DNA of 59,972 bases, taken from contig JAMYGW020000021.1 in assembly GCA_025617375.2 (NCBI GenBank), forward strand, positions 1-59,972, given 5' to 3'. This stretch comes from Acarospora socialis (Eukaryota > Ascomycota > Lecanoromycetes > Acarosporales > Acarosporaceae). Both the position numbers and the translations under genes were made by a program. The notes beneath the pieces were generated by a model. The model saw only the letters and a list, made by a program, of their open reading frames with translations. It did not search any database and had not been told where the DNA came from. How positions within the stretch are numbered: the stretch's first letter is position 1; each line of letters begins with the position of its first letter. Positions 44,278 to 54,659 of the stretch are shown in pieces.

Positions 44278-44661
44278 GGCCGTTTGTCAACAGGACTCTC
44301 ATTTCTTCGATATAGAGCGGGACTCCCACATGTAAGGGGAGGTCAGCGATCAGTTTTATGATACATAGGATAGAGTCCATTAGTACGAGTTCATCCACAA
44401 TTATTGAAGTGCTATCACAATACCTAAGTCCTGAAGGTCCGAACTCCAGTCCGGACTCTAGGACCTATCACAGGACCTATTCCTTGAGCTTGAGTTCCAA
44501 GCTTAAGCCCCCGAACTTCAGTCCTGAGGTCAAGGTCCCAAACCTAGTCACTGTCTCCTGTCACAGCAACCTCAAGAGAACCCTAAGGGCTAGGGGGATC
44601 TTACAGAAAGCTTGCTAGAGCTCCAAGAATGACTGCATATCATTGAGTAGTATTCATTGTT

Positions 44662-44723
44662 TGTCAAAGTGCAATACTTCGAGCAGAGAGTCTATTCAGA
44701 TCAATACTGTATAGTGATTTGTA
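44662..44723 (+). repeat. Short dispersed repeat R5, copy 2
   Basis: tgtcaaagtgcaatacttcg, agcagagag and tcaatactgtatag match 2216-2294 with 17 bases deleted. Confidence 0.7.
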
Positions 44724-45049
44724 TATAAAGTCAAACATGAAGTTAGAAACATAAATGCTGGTGTAAGTGTAAGTTGATTGCTATACTACCTGAGTGAATG
44801 TGTGGCCCTATATAATGGCTAAGCGACTCACTTAATGCGAAGTCGCCGCAGGGTAAGCGACCTAGCGAATAGGCGAAGGGCTATGCATTGTTCTTGATGA
44901 TCAATTTGGAAAGAGTTAGAGGTACTTTGACAGGTTTTAATCATATAAGTTACTGTATATAAATGCACTTGAAACATCAGTAGCCGACAAGTCTGATGTT
45001 TTTTCAAGTTTGCCTAGCCTCTGCTAACTCACAGTTAATGTGAAGTTAC

Positions 45050-45850
45050 TGTGAATGAGACTCTTCACATCTGGCTGCACAACTACAAATTGACACACGG
45101 CACCACAGTCAGACCTCAATTAAAAGGAGGTGTGGAGGAAGGAGACGTGGTTTCTATCATATGCACCCCAGCACTTCCAATGAATTTGCAATCAGGATTG
45201 AGTTTCTCAACCATGCAGCAGCACCTCCTCACTACATCAAAAACTTGCGGGCCGACTCAAGGACCCAGTGAAGCTCCGACTCCGCATGAAAAGCTTATCT
45301 ACTATGAGGTCAAAAAGATTGGAGGGGGAGCATCTGATCGAGTCCACCAGGTCATCAAGGCGCAAGATGGGAAGCTTTTTGCTGTCAAGACATTCAACCT
45401 CCATTCAAGAAGAACAAGGGGTGGCGGACAAAGCTGACCTTGAGTGGCTCATCAGGATATGGAGAGAGTTTACTCTCATGAGGGACAACCCTCATGTAAG
45501 TTTGCTGCCATAAATGTGTCAGCATTGACGAAAGAACAAATCACTGTATAGCCAAATGTATTACAGGTGTTTGAACTCTGAGAGACCTTTGGAGCCCGCG
45601 ATTGTCATGGCCTACTATTCCCTTGAAATCTCATTAATATGGGCATCGTTGACAATAACAGATATGTCAGCACTCTGGGACAGATACTCAAACAGTCTTA
45701 GTCACCTTCACACAAAGAGGTCGCCAACCATGAGATCAAACCCAAGGACTTCTTGATCAAGATGGATACATTCGTCAAGATTGTCATTGCTGATGTGGCT
45801 TGGCTAAGATTGCATTTGCCAATGCTTTGCTAAAGACTCTTCTTTTTTTA
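45050..45850 (+). pseudogene. Serine/threonine protein kinase relic 1
   Basis: It starts near VEEGDVVSIICTPALPM, which could be the end of an FHA-type domain. A linker follows with the kinase N-lobe: EKLIYYEVKKIGGGASDRVH (glycine loop) and GKLFAVKTFN (lysine motif). Further segments in other frames are FTLMRDNPHV, EPAIVMAYYSL (hinge) and INMGIVDNNRYVSTLGQIL. The catalytic loop appears as ANHEIKPKDFLI instead of HRDLKPxNFLV, and DFG is replaced by DVA. Both are inactivating. Frameshifts occur at about 45410, 45625 and 45695. A related relic lies at 57826-58183. Confidence 0.78.
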
Positions 45851-46020
45851 TTTTATATATATATGTGGCTCACTAAAACACGCGGCGTCACAGATGTTCC
45901 CCAGCCTCAGCTCCGGCCACCGGCCCCCTGAGTCAATGTCTGCTTGCCAGATATTGTCTTCAAATGAATCTACCGCATTTTTAATTCTCTAGCCAGACGT
46001 TCCTAAGTCAAACACGAAGA

Positions 46021-46650
46021 ATGAGGAAGTCTCCACACAGAAGTTATACAACTAGATTGACACATAGGTTGAACCACAATGGGTTCAACCTGTCCTATCA
46101 GCCTCCCTACCTCCGCCGGCTGACGCAGCATCCGCATGTCCGATTCAAGGGGCGAGATATCTCGAAGGTGAAGAACCTGCGGCTGGGCCTGGCGTCCAGC
46201 GGCTACGGCTACGACTGCCCCGTCTGCTTCCGCATCTGTCGGTGACAGATAAAGAGTTCATTCACCTCAACCGGCAGCAGCAGCGCATCTGGATCGACGA
46301 GATCGTCACCCCGCCTTGAACGCCACCTACGGCACGCACGTCCTGCAGCACCACCCGCGCAGCTTTGTGGAAGCGGAGACCAAGACATCAGTGAAGAAGG
46401 AATTCTTCCTGCATAGATTCGATCAGACCATGGACCTCCACTACTGCTTGCTGCACAATCACCTGGACGAATTCTGGGACGATGTCGTCCGTTGGTGCGG
46501 CGACCGGAGCGGCGGCGGCGGCGAGGAGTTCCATAACCCTTCCTCATCATGTCGGGACACAACCTGAAGCTGTGGATCAAGAGGGCTGATGCGGTCGTGA
46601 TGCACACTAACTTCCTCGAGCACCTGGGCGATGCTTCCGCATGACGCCGG
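46021..46650 (+). pseudogene. Relic of an unrecognised protein, three frameshifts
   Basis: Consecutive plus-strand frames join into one protein-like reading. First YQPPYLRRLTQHPHVRFKGR and YGYDCPVCFRICR. Then, after a shift near 46245, TDKEFIHLNRQQQRIWIDEI. After a shift near 46312 come LNATYGTHVLQHHPRSF and FDQTMDLHYCLLHNHLDEFW. After a shift near 46540 comes LIMSGHNLKLWIKRADAVVM. The coherence across frames shows a former gene. I do not recognise its family. A Gly run (GGGG) near 46520 is local low complexity. Confidence 0.5.
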
Positions 46651-47250
46651 CATACGCCGCGGCGTACCCTTTAATGGTCATGACTAACAACCATGGTTAT
46701 GCTTCTCCACAGCATTTCCCCCAGGTCCCCTTGCCTTTACTGTGCTGTCACCCACTTCTCATCTACTCTTCTCCTCCAGCTCCGTCTCTTGTGTAGCTTG
46801 ATTCCCATATTTCATTCCACCGCCCTGCCCAGTTCTTTACGGTCGGTATGCTGGTGTCCAATACCGTCTACATTCCCGAAATCTAGCCAGATTCCCATGC
46901 ATCTACACATGACATTGACAGTGCATTGTGGCCAAGAATAGCGTGCTGATTTGCTGCTCCAGTAAATCAATCATCATAACAGCACCTATGTAGAGTCTTT
47001 CATTTGGTCTGTTGGCTATATCATTAGGAGACTATACCATAATCCCTTCCGCAATCCTGTTCCAATTTATATCTATTTACAGATATCTAATGTTTGATGT
47101 CTTTCTTCTCACTCCTAGAACGATTCTCAATCTCGCACCCTCAACCTCAGTTCTCATCCTTATTGGTAATTAGATATGGTCCAGAAGATGCTGAACAGTA
47201 TGTCATGGAACTGTCTTACAAATGTATTTCATAGCTGATTACAGTATAGT
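46651..47250. other. Unassigned interval
   Basis: C/T-rich around 46690-46830. No motif or repeat was found. It may hold the promoter of the small gene at 47251. Confidence 0.3.
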
Positions 47251-47580
47251 ATGAGGGTGGAAACCTTGCAAGATATATTTTATTTTAATCACCATTGGGT
47301 TAAGGGAATTGAAAAGCTAAAGGACGGATGTACATGGCGAATCAGTTATGGGGGCGTGAACAAGTGTCAAGAATCTTGGGCAACGGTTCAGGATGATGGA
47401 TGGTTCAAGCAGTAAGTTCTGGCAAAGTGGCGAACTGAGTTTCACTAGTTTTGACTGTTAATATATAGTGTTCAAGACGTCCGCATTCTTAACAAAGAGG
47501 CTGCTTTGCAAATAATCTTTTTTACTCTAAAGAATGACGAGAAGGATGGCAGGGTAGATGAAAAGAAAGTAGTTGAGTGA
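47251..47580 (+). CDS. Small two-exon gene, possibly the N-terminal part of a split gene
   Basis: Exons 47251-47411 and 47469-47580 give 90 residues. The 57-bp intron has a textbook donor GTAAGT, a possible branch ctgag or tgactg, and ends tatatag. It falls in phase 2 and keeps the frame open, which chance rarely gives. The reading is MRVETLQDIFYFNHHWVKGI, then WRISYGGVNKCQESWATVQD, then DVRILNKEAALQIIFFTLKN and a Lys/Asp/Glu-rich end. The family is not recognised. The stop at 47578-47580 lies just before a LINE fragment, so the true 3' part may have been displaced. Confidence 0.45.
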
Positions 47581-47589
47581 ATCTTTAAG

Positions 47590-47865
47590 AATCTTTCAGA
47601 CATCGTGGGTCAGCCCCAGAAGCTTCTTTCGGAGGTTCTGGGTCTGTGAGCACTCGGTGAGTATGTTGTGTACCGTTTGGATGCCCTGCGAGCATGGGCA
47701 CCGAGCGGAATTCTGCCTTCATATCTTGTGCAGATAGTGGGCAAGCCCTATCTTCCCTGTTCGTAGCTGCGTGATCAGCGAGCTCAGGGGGCGTCGTATG
47801 CCGTTGTGCTTGGCGAGGAACTTGGGGTTGGGCTCCTTCTCCAGGAGGAAAGTCGCCCACCCTGA
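47590..47865 (-). pseudogene. 5'-truncated LINE: C-terminus of ORF2
   Basis: The minus strand reads FLLEKEPNPKFLAKHNGIRR, then LSSLITQLRTGKIGLAHYLH, a stop, then CPCSQGIQTVHNILTEC. That is the Cx(1-3)C...H....C knuckle that closes Tad-type LINE ORF2. It then reads LRKKLLGLTHDV and a stop. Only the last 275 bp of the element is present, as expected of a 5'-truncated insertion whose 3' end points to 47580. Two copies of aaagattc lie at that end. Confidence 0.75.
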
Positions 47866-48241
47866 GGTCCCGTTCTCCCACTCGCCGGATCTTTGGATCT
47901 CTCAGACGCAAAATTTCATTGATGCAGCTCATCAGAAAGTTGGGACTAAGTGGTCTCGCGCAAAGTACAACGAGCCTCGGTTGGGAGAATTTATGGACAT
48001 CAAGATCAAGCCGATGACCGAAGACCTGGCCAAATGGGAGACAGAGAACACAAAGACAATTTACAGCTTTCTCCTTGTGTTGAGGCAGATCATCGACACC
48101 GCCAGAAGTATGGAATCACCATGTATCGTCAGGTATGAGAAAGACAAGGACGTTCTCTTGGTCTCGAAGGCTGAAAGTGGAGTGGTGCCGATCCCACTGG
48201 ATGTTATGGAGAAAGGGTTTGTCGGCCTTGAGCGAGCTTGA
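47866..48241 (+). pseudogene. C-terminal part of a fungal gene beside the LINE
   Basis: The plus-strand frame reads SPDLWISQTQNFIDAAHQKV, then IKIKPMTEDLAKWE, YSFLLVLRQIIDTARSMES and VRYEKDKDVLLVSKAESG, ending at 48241. It has no stop and a natural look. It resembles the C-terminal region of a large family of uncharacterised fungal proteins often mislabelled geranylgeranyl pyrophosphate synthetase; this is from memory and uncertain. The N-terminal part is missing, because a LINE fragment lies directly upstream. Confidence 0.5.
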
Positions 48242-48960
48242 AGTGTGTTTAGGTAGAGGACAGGAAGGCAAGCAACACTTTGTATTCTGCGTATTTCTCG
48301 TAGGCTCCGAGTACTTCCGCTTCTGTGCCTTCGGTCTTTGATAAGAGATTGTGTGCTTTCGAGGTATTTGATAATAAATTTTCCGGTAAGCTCGACATAA
48401 TTATGCTTGATCAGGAGAACAGAGCGCTCCAAATGAAAGCGTGGGCAGGTGCACATTGCGTGGGAAGGTGCAACAATGCTTCAGAGCTGCAGAAGCTTGG
48501 GGTCATACTTTGAATTGCAATGGTTATAATTGTCATTTGTAGGTCTATATACTTGAACAATCCCGTTTACTTCTTTCGTACTACTTGCTACCTTTTCCAC
48601 ACCGAACAAGAAAAGTCTTGTGATTGCTTCCTTTTCCTCTGGCTGACCTAACCAAAATAGGCCTCCAGTCCTTGAGCTGCAACAAATAATCCATGGTATA
48701 GTGTAAACTCAACTCTTTTTGAAAGTCCCCATCCCTGTTCGTCATCCAAGCTGGATTCATTGTTATGATTTTTAACAAGGGGGCTGCATCACTGCGGGGC
48801 GTGCAAGATTGGTGAGGGACGTCACATTATATCAACCAATGTATAAGCCCTCTCAGCAGCGCCTCCAAGATTACACTTATTTTCCTTATAGTTCACCAGG
48901 TACTTCAAACAGTAGAATGGCTCAGTACCTACCTTCAACTTCTTGCTTAGTTTGATACCC
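48242..48960. other. Unassigned interval
   Basis: No gene or repeat recognised; moderately AT-rich. Confidence 0.4.
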
Positions 48961-48963
48961 TAA

Positions 48964-49760
48964 TTGATAGCCAGAGTGTCTGAACGCTATCCTCACATCA
49001 CCCAAACCAAACTTGGAGAGACGCCATCAAGATGGGATAGTGGAATAGAAGATATAAGAGAAGTCAGTCGCAAGCTAAAGCGGGCCATGCCAGCCACAGC
49101 TTTGCGTGGTGTTTACATCAACGCCGAAGAGCCTTCATGGAGTGGAGTTGGTGCAACGAGCAAAGATGATAGCTATGCGCCCAAAGCACCTTCTGAGATG
49201 GATGATAGTACCGCCCAGGAACTGCGGGACATGTCCTGCAGACATAGACCGAGAGCGAAGTGGATGGATGGCACGCAAGAAGCGGGTGATAACACAGCGA
49301 GACCTTCTATATCTTCGTCGATGCCTACTTACTATCCACCCCACAGATTGTGTCGTCGCCCCCTTCATAGATGCGACATTCCTCACGACTGCCAAGTTTA
49401 GTTATTCATTCAGGATGAACAAATGTCATGAAAAGCAAACATAGTGTTTTTCAGATGTTCTGTTCAATAATTACCGTCAAGATATCTCAGACCCAACAGC
49501 ATGGAAATTCGGGGAGCATATACGTTTCATGTCCAGGCGGCAGACTGATGCAGGTGGCAGCTAAACGCCCCGGCTTGAAATTAAGCCAACCATCCACGGA
49601 GACAAGGTGCTCATACAATGCCGAGCCATCAATAGAGTGATCGCAGATGGTAGCTGAAAGATGAACAAGGCGAGCAGCACTGCTAAGCTGCAGGAGACGG
49701 GACTAGGTATCAAGAAATCCATGGTGCCGGGCTTGAGCTTCCATGCTCACATTTTGGTAT
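48964..49760 (+). pseudogene. Relic of an unrecognised protein
   Basis: Frame-shifting plus-strand reading: ARVSERYPHITQTKLGETPS, IREVSRKLKRAMPATALRG; then FNNYRQDISDPTAWKFGEHI; then HGDKVLIQCRAINRVIADGS. The segment near 49305 (ctatatcttcgtcgatgcct) recurs at 58220 close to the second kinase relic. No family is assigned. Confidence 0.35.
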
Positions 49761-49767
49761 CCACGAC

Positions 49768-50300
49768 TGAGAATTTCCATACCCCTCAAAAGGATCACAT
49801 CGTCTTCAAGAGATTGAAGAAGCTCACTGTGAAGTCGATCCAGGATCTTGAACTTGGTGAATTCATGACCCAGCATTGGTGTCAGTATTTGACTTGTAGT
49901 CTCTGGCCTTGTCATCACAAATGTTGCAACCTTCTCAAGTCATTGAAGGAAGTCGTACAGCTCCTTTTCACCCGCTCTATCTAAATGATGCGTGAAATTT
50001 AGAATCATAGTGACCGCATTCAACTGGTCAATCATGACGAAGCTTCTTTGCATTTTCTCTTGATTTCTGGTCAGATTTTCATATCTTGCCTTCATCATTT
50101 AACGATGTCGCGGATGGCCAACAGCAAGGATGCGCTCTTTGAGAGAAAAAGAGTGGGACGTGCTTAGGAGGCCGTGGCGGGCAATATTGCACAGTGGGTG
50201 CTATGTTGCACGTAGAGGAGTGATGTTGCATGGGCAGCCGCAATGTTGCAAGCTAAAGTGCAATATTGATACTTCGAAGCTTATGTCAGCTAATCGCGAG
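49768..50300 (+). repeat. Repeat R4, copy 2
   Basis: It shares with 50784-51320: tccaggatcttgaacttggt, gccttgtcatca, aaatgttgcaacctt, tttcatatcttgccttcat, gcggatggccaacagcaagg, gagtgggacgtgcttaggag and the ttgca-rich end. It lacks about 50 bases near 50100. In both copies one minus-strand reading (KVATFVMTRPETTSQILTPM in this copy) stays similar, so R4 may derive from a coding sequence. Confidence 0.85.
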
Positions 50301-50410
50301 ATTTTGAATTTTTCTAGTCCTACAAAACCTTATGCTTAGCCCACACCTAAACCTCCTAAACTATGGAGCCTATAGTGCCCCAGCTTGTCCACCCAGAGAC
50401 CGGTGTTGTA

Positions 50411-50800
50411 TTACTCAAAGTGGGACCGCTCAATTCGCCGGGCGTTCTTCACCAGCGCCACGTGCGGGTCGGCCGAGGAGCCGCTCGACCATGACGTATG
50501 TGAGCCCTTCCTGGCCGGCCGCCTCAGAGCACCAGTAAACTCCGCCAGCTGGCGCTCCCTGACGCAGCCGCAACGCCCGCCATTGCTGTACTTTCCGCCC
50601 TGCGTGTTGACGTCGGCGCCTTTATCAAGTAGTATATTGACTACCTGCTCGTGGCCTCCAGCTGAAGCTCCCTGTAGTGCATTGCCGTAGTCTCCACCCT
50701 GCGCGTTAACCTCGGCGCCCCTATCAAGTAGTATATTGACTACCTGCTCGTGGCCTCCATCTGAAGCTGCCTGTAGTGCATTGAAGAAGCTCAATGTGAA
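50411..50800 (-). pseudogene. Ankyrin-repeat fragment
   Basis: The minus strand reads NALQAASDGGHEQVVNILLD, RGAEVNAQGGDYG, then NALQGASAGGHEQVVNILLD, KGADVNTQGGKY. These are two 34-residue ankyrin repeats of the type at the C-terminus of fungal NACHT/STAND proteins. The repeats are nearly identical in DNA as well (gtagtatattgactacctgc twice), so recent. What follows (CGCVRERQLAEFTGAL) is unrelated and ends at 50411. It is flanked by direct copies of R4. Confidence 0.8.
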
Positions 50801-51320
50801 GTCAATCCAGGATCTTGAACTTGGTCTCACAGCCGAGCATTGGTGTCAACATTTGACTTGTAGTGTCTGGCCTTGTCATCATAAATGTTGCAACCTTTTC
50901 GAGTCGTTGGAGGAAGTCGCACAGCTTCTTTTCACTGCCCTATCTAAATGATGTGTGAAAATTAGAACCATAGTGAAACTAGCCGATCATGGCGAAGCTT
51001 CTTGGCTTTTTCTCTTGATTCCTGCTCAGGTTTTCATATCTTGCCTTCATCATCTAATGTAGAACATATGTTTTGGACTCGTCGTAATGCTGGATAGTGA
51101 TGCCGCGGATGGCCAACAGCAAGGATGCGCTCTTTGAGGGAAAAAGAGTGGGACGTGCTTAGGAGGCCGTGGCGAGCAATATTGCACAGTGGGCGCTATG
51201 TTGCACGTAGAGGAGTGATGTTGCATGGGCAACCGCAATGTTGCAAGCTAAAGTGCAATATTGCCTTGCCACGACGCCAGTCAATACGTCGAAGCTTATG
51301 TCAGCCAATAGCGAGATTTT
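50784..51320 (+). repeat. Repeat R4, copy 3
   Basis: Direct copy of 49768-50300, more complete; it has the gtagaacatatgttttggac and gtaatgctggatagtgatg segment also seen in copy 1. Its end carries gcaatattgcac at 51176 and gtgcaatattgc at 51255 as an inverted pair, with four more tgttgca or ttgca units between. Confidence 0.85.
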
Positions 51321-52150
51321 GTATTCTTTTCGGTTTCTCCCTCTTCACAGAACATACAAGCCATGGCTAGTTCCTGGAGCAGAGACGACAACACATTCAA
51401 GCTGTGTATCGACGACAAGTTGGAGCAATCGGTTATGGCCGCTTTGCCCTCTAGCGACGAATTACCGGACTAAAGTTATACACTTTGCTGCTGACCTAAA
51501 GACAAAGCCAAGGTCATTGCTAGTGGCACTTTCAGAATGTCAGTGGCACTGGACTGATAAGTATCCCCGTACCAACTTATCCCAATGGCCGCGATGCCAG
51601 ACCACAACCCCCAATGACGTGACTCCAACAACCCCCCCTCCCGGCTCCCCGCCTTTTCACCTCCACCTGGGGGGTCGGCCGATGTGATCCTATTGTTCTA
51701 TAGGATTCTATATGATTACGAGAAAACCAACCGGTACTTAAACTTTGAAGCAATAGAACTCTGCCCATGTCTTAATATTTGCGTAGTTCCCGTTTGAATT
51801 GCGTGGTATCGCTATTACTGACCATCCTAACACCCACTACCGGGAATATTACCAGTCTTATCGTCGCCTTCACGCCGAACTTCAGGAGAGCCTTAATTTA
51901 TAGCGTAGCAGGACTCCTCTACCACAGCTCTAACACCGAGCCTTTATTACTCCTTATATCCAAGCCTTAGAGCCTCACTATGATGCGGAGAAGTTATCGT
52001 CAGCCTTGTGGCGGCCGTGGCGCCTCTCAACGTAGCAGGCCGATCGGTACCTCCCAATCAAAGAGACGACATCATGGACAACTGGGCTCTCTTTCTTAGC
52101 ATTTGTACTTGAGCTTCTTCTTAAGGACGACCTCACACCATCTGTGAAGC
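51321..52150. other. Unassigned interval with short protein-like stretches
   Basis: An ATG at 51364 starts MASSWSRDDNTFKLC, ending at a stop near 51474. Around 51840 the reading HYREYYQSYRRLHAELQES, then PYIQALEPHYDAEKLSSALW looks like decayed coding sequence. No family recognised. Confidence 0.3.
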
Positions 52151-52229
52151 AGCACTATGCTAGACAACATGACTTGAATGAGCGAGTGACTCCAGTTGAC
52201 GCACAGGACAATCTTAGCTCCCATGGTCC

Positions 52230-53050
52230 CATAGCCTGGTCGCTTCGAAAGGGACGCTGTCGACGATAACGAACCCTCCGACCCCGTGGCGCGCCGCTAG
52301 CCCTCGCCCAATCGCCTCGCACACCCACCCTCGTTGACACCGTCCTGTCCCACCGTTCGCACTGCCTATCCCTAACCCGCACCGCCCTACAACGGATGTC
52401 TTCTCAATGGACTCCACGGCAATGGCTTCCTTTCCTGGTCGCCCAACTGGTCTTCGCTCTGGGAGGATGTTTGGCGTCTGCCTTTGCAGCTTGAGGTCAA
52501 TGCTCCCTCTCATTCTCAGCGAACTTGACAGCGTGACTCTTGATAATTCGTTTGAGATCTGGGGCCCAAAGCAAGTACTGCCTTGTGGTTTTCTCAACGT
52601 AACCCATGAAAACTCCATTCGTCCTCAATCCATGATCTTTTCATGTCTGCCCTCCGGCAGCGGTTTCGGGTCGACATAGGAGTAGCATTTGCATCCCCAC
52701 ACACGGATGTGGTCAATCGATGCCTTCATACCGGTGAAGGCCTCCTCCGGGGTTGTCTGCCTGCAACCAATTAAGGGGCCAGTTGCTGTTCGGGTGCGAA
52801 GGTAAGCATCTGTTTGCGCTGCCTCTGCCCAGAACTCTATTGGAAGTTCTGCCTCCTTGATCATTGCACGCACTGAGTGGTTCGGACTGTCCTTTCAGCA
52901 ATACCATTCTGGATGGGCATGTATGGCAATATGTACTGTGGTCTGATGCCAAAGAATTTGCACCAGTCATCCAGGGTGGGTCTCAGTTCTGTGGCATTGT
53001 TGTTTTGTACAGCGAGCACCTTCATACCAGTCCGAAGCTCGCCTGCCAGG
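52230..53050 (-). pseudogene. Ty1/copia pol relic: integrase and downstream
   Basis: The minus strand reads LRPTLDDWCKFFGIRPQYIL, PYMPIQNGIAERTVRTTQ (end of the integrase core with the catalytic Glu in the N.xAER region). Then, after a shift, it reads AMIKEAELPIEFWAEAAQTD, AYLRTRTATGPL, TPEEAFTGMKASIDHIRVWG and CKCYSYVDPKPL. This is the standard copia order. A stop after EKIMD and further shifts end the readable part near 52400. Gag, protease, reverse transcriptase and RNase H are not recognisable. Confidence 0.9.
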
Positions 53051-53863
53051 CCGCAGTATGAGGACTGCGCTCCTCGCAGCGTACACCATGGTATAGGGCA
53101 CGACGATCACAACGAGCACGACGGCGTGCCACCTAAGATCCTATTGTATAGGTAGGACCTCTTCCCTTATGGAAGAGGTGGTGTTCGACTTCTAGTTACC
53201 ATCGACAGGTTATCAGCAACTGTGCAGTACAACCGGTATATCGATAAGCCCAAACCTCTAGCCCTACATGCCCGAGGAAGCTCAGGTCAGGACGTAACAT
53301 TCTTAATCATCCAGACTTTTGGATGTGGGATCAGCTGGAGAAATTCTTTTTTATGATACAAAAGCTAAACTTCACATCTAACTCTATGAGTAGGGGTTCT
53401 CCTGGTCAAACAGGGTCAAGAAAAGCCTGTCGTTGAGAACTGGCGGAAAAGAGACATTTGTGGGGAGGAAGATCATTATGACCATGTATGGGAGACCAAA
53501 AAGACCAACACCTCCAACCTCTTTTCCTGTATCAATCGATGTCCTACACCAAACCCTCGAACTGAAGTCCTAAGATCATGAAAAGAGTGAAGATGACAAC
53601 ATGTACAATGACAGTAGGGTTGCCCCAGGGTTTAAAGTCTTGAGTGGGAACAGATGTAAACCCCAAAACACATCGCGCATCTCTATGCCCGTCCATACCT
53701 ATGCAAGAACGCCATCCTCTCGTCGGATTTCAGTGAGGCCTGCTTTGCTTCCTTGGGAACCTTCTCCTGCTACCGCCCAAGCCGCGTCATGCGCTTTTTC
53801 GTATGGAACGTGATGCTCTCGAGATTGCGTAGCACTACCCTAGTCAGCGTCTTAACTGAAGGT
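53051..53863. other. Unassigned interval
   Basis: No gene recognised; a plus frame at 53601-53813 has no motif. It includes the 3' flank of the following minus-strand gene. Confidence 0.35.
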
Positions 53864-54475
53864 TTAGGGGGCTCCTCGCTCACCATCTTGCAATGTGCCT
53901 GTCATGAAATAGGCGTGCTCCAGCTCCCTCTTCAGATACTCATACTCCAATTTTGAGTCTTCCAAGATGTGCACATGGGGATCAGGCCGTAGTCTACCAG
54001 ATCGAAGAGCGAGATAGTCATCCTTGTGAATCTGCCACGTCTCGCGTTCAATAGTGACAATGCGGTGAGCCCCCTTCCAGTTTCCAAGCTGAAATTGATT
54101 GGGGTGGCGATTCGCAAGGTCAATGATCCTGGTTGGCTCACCATGCCGGGATTCATGCTTGCAGAGTACTAGAGGTGCTTCTCGAAAAGAACATAAAGTT
54201 CTCTCAAAAAGGGCTGATGCAGAGGTGATCTGCCCACACGCTCGCGCAATGCTAAAGCCATCGATCAGCGCACATTTGTGCTCTTGCACTATGGCTGCCG
54301 CCTTGGACAAAGTTTCCACCGGCAACTCCTCAAGGAACTGTCTGCCCCTATACAGAAAGTCAAGGCGCTCGCTCGTGCCCTGCTTCTTGAGCGGTGGAGT
54401 GTTGTCGAGTAAACCATCGCTCTTGCGCTTGCGCCCAATTTTTGTGTTTGTAGCATCGACTTTGGGAGCTTCCAT
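53864..54475 (-). CDS. Unrecognised 203-residue protein, intact ORF
   Basis: A single uninterrupted minus-strand frame from ATG 54473-54475 to the stop at 53864. The N-terminus is basic with a possible nuclear localisation signal (KIGRKRKSDG, then PPLKKQ). The body has VETLSKAAAIVQEHKCALID, FERTLCSFREAPLVLC and RIIDLANRHPNQFQLGNWKG, and a charged C-terminal helix (LEDSKLEYEYLKRELEHAYF). No signal peptide, membrane segment or catalytic motif is seen. A TATA-like catataatgg lies about 80 bp upstream of the ATG. The gene is divergent from the 55213 gene, and the two share an upstream region filled with MITEs. Function is unknown. Confidence 0.55.
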   Translation of the reverse strand: MEAPKVDATNTKIGRKRKSDGLLDNTPPLKKQGTSERLDFLYRGRQFLEELPVETLSKAAAIVQEHKCALIDGFSIARACGQITSASALFERTLCSFREAPLVLCKHESRHGEPTRIIDLANRHPNQFQLGNWKGAHRIVTIERETWQIHKDDYLALRSGRLRPDPHVHILEDSKLEYEYLKRELEHAYFMTGTLQDGERGAP

Positions 54476-54553
54476 CGCGAAGGAAGTGGGTAGATAACGG
54501 GTTGGAATGAGACGTTGATGCTCTGCAGCATGCGAGTGAAGGCGCTCGAGGGG

Positions 54554-54564
54554 CCATTATATGA
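54554..54564 (-). promoter_or_regulatory. TATA-like box of the 53864-54475 gene
   Basis: catataatggc on the minus strand, about 80 bp upstream of the start codon. Confidence 0.4.
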
Positions 54565-54659
54565 CAGCCAGTGACTCACTCGTTAGCGAGAGGCGGGGGT
54601 TTAAAGTTAATGACGCACAGACCATCCACAGCGAGAAATTGTCGCCACACAAAGCACCA

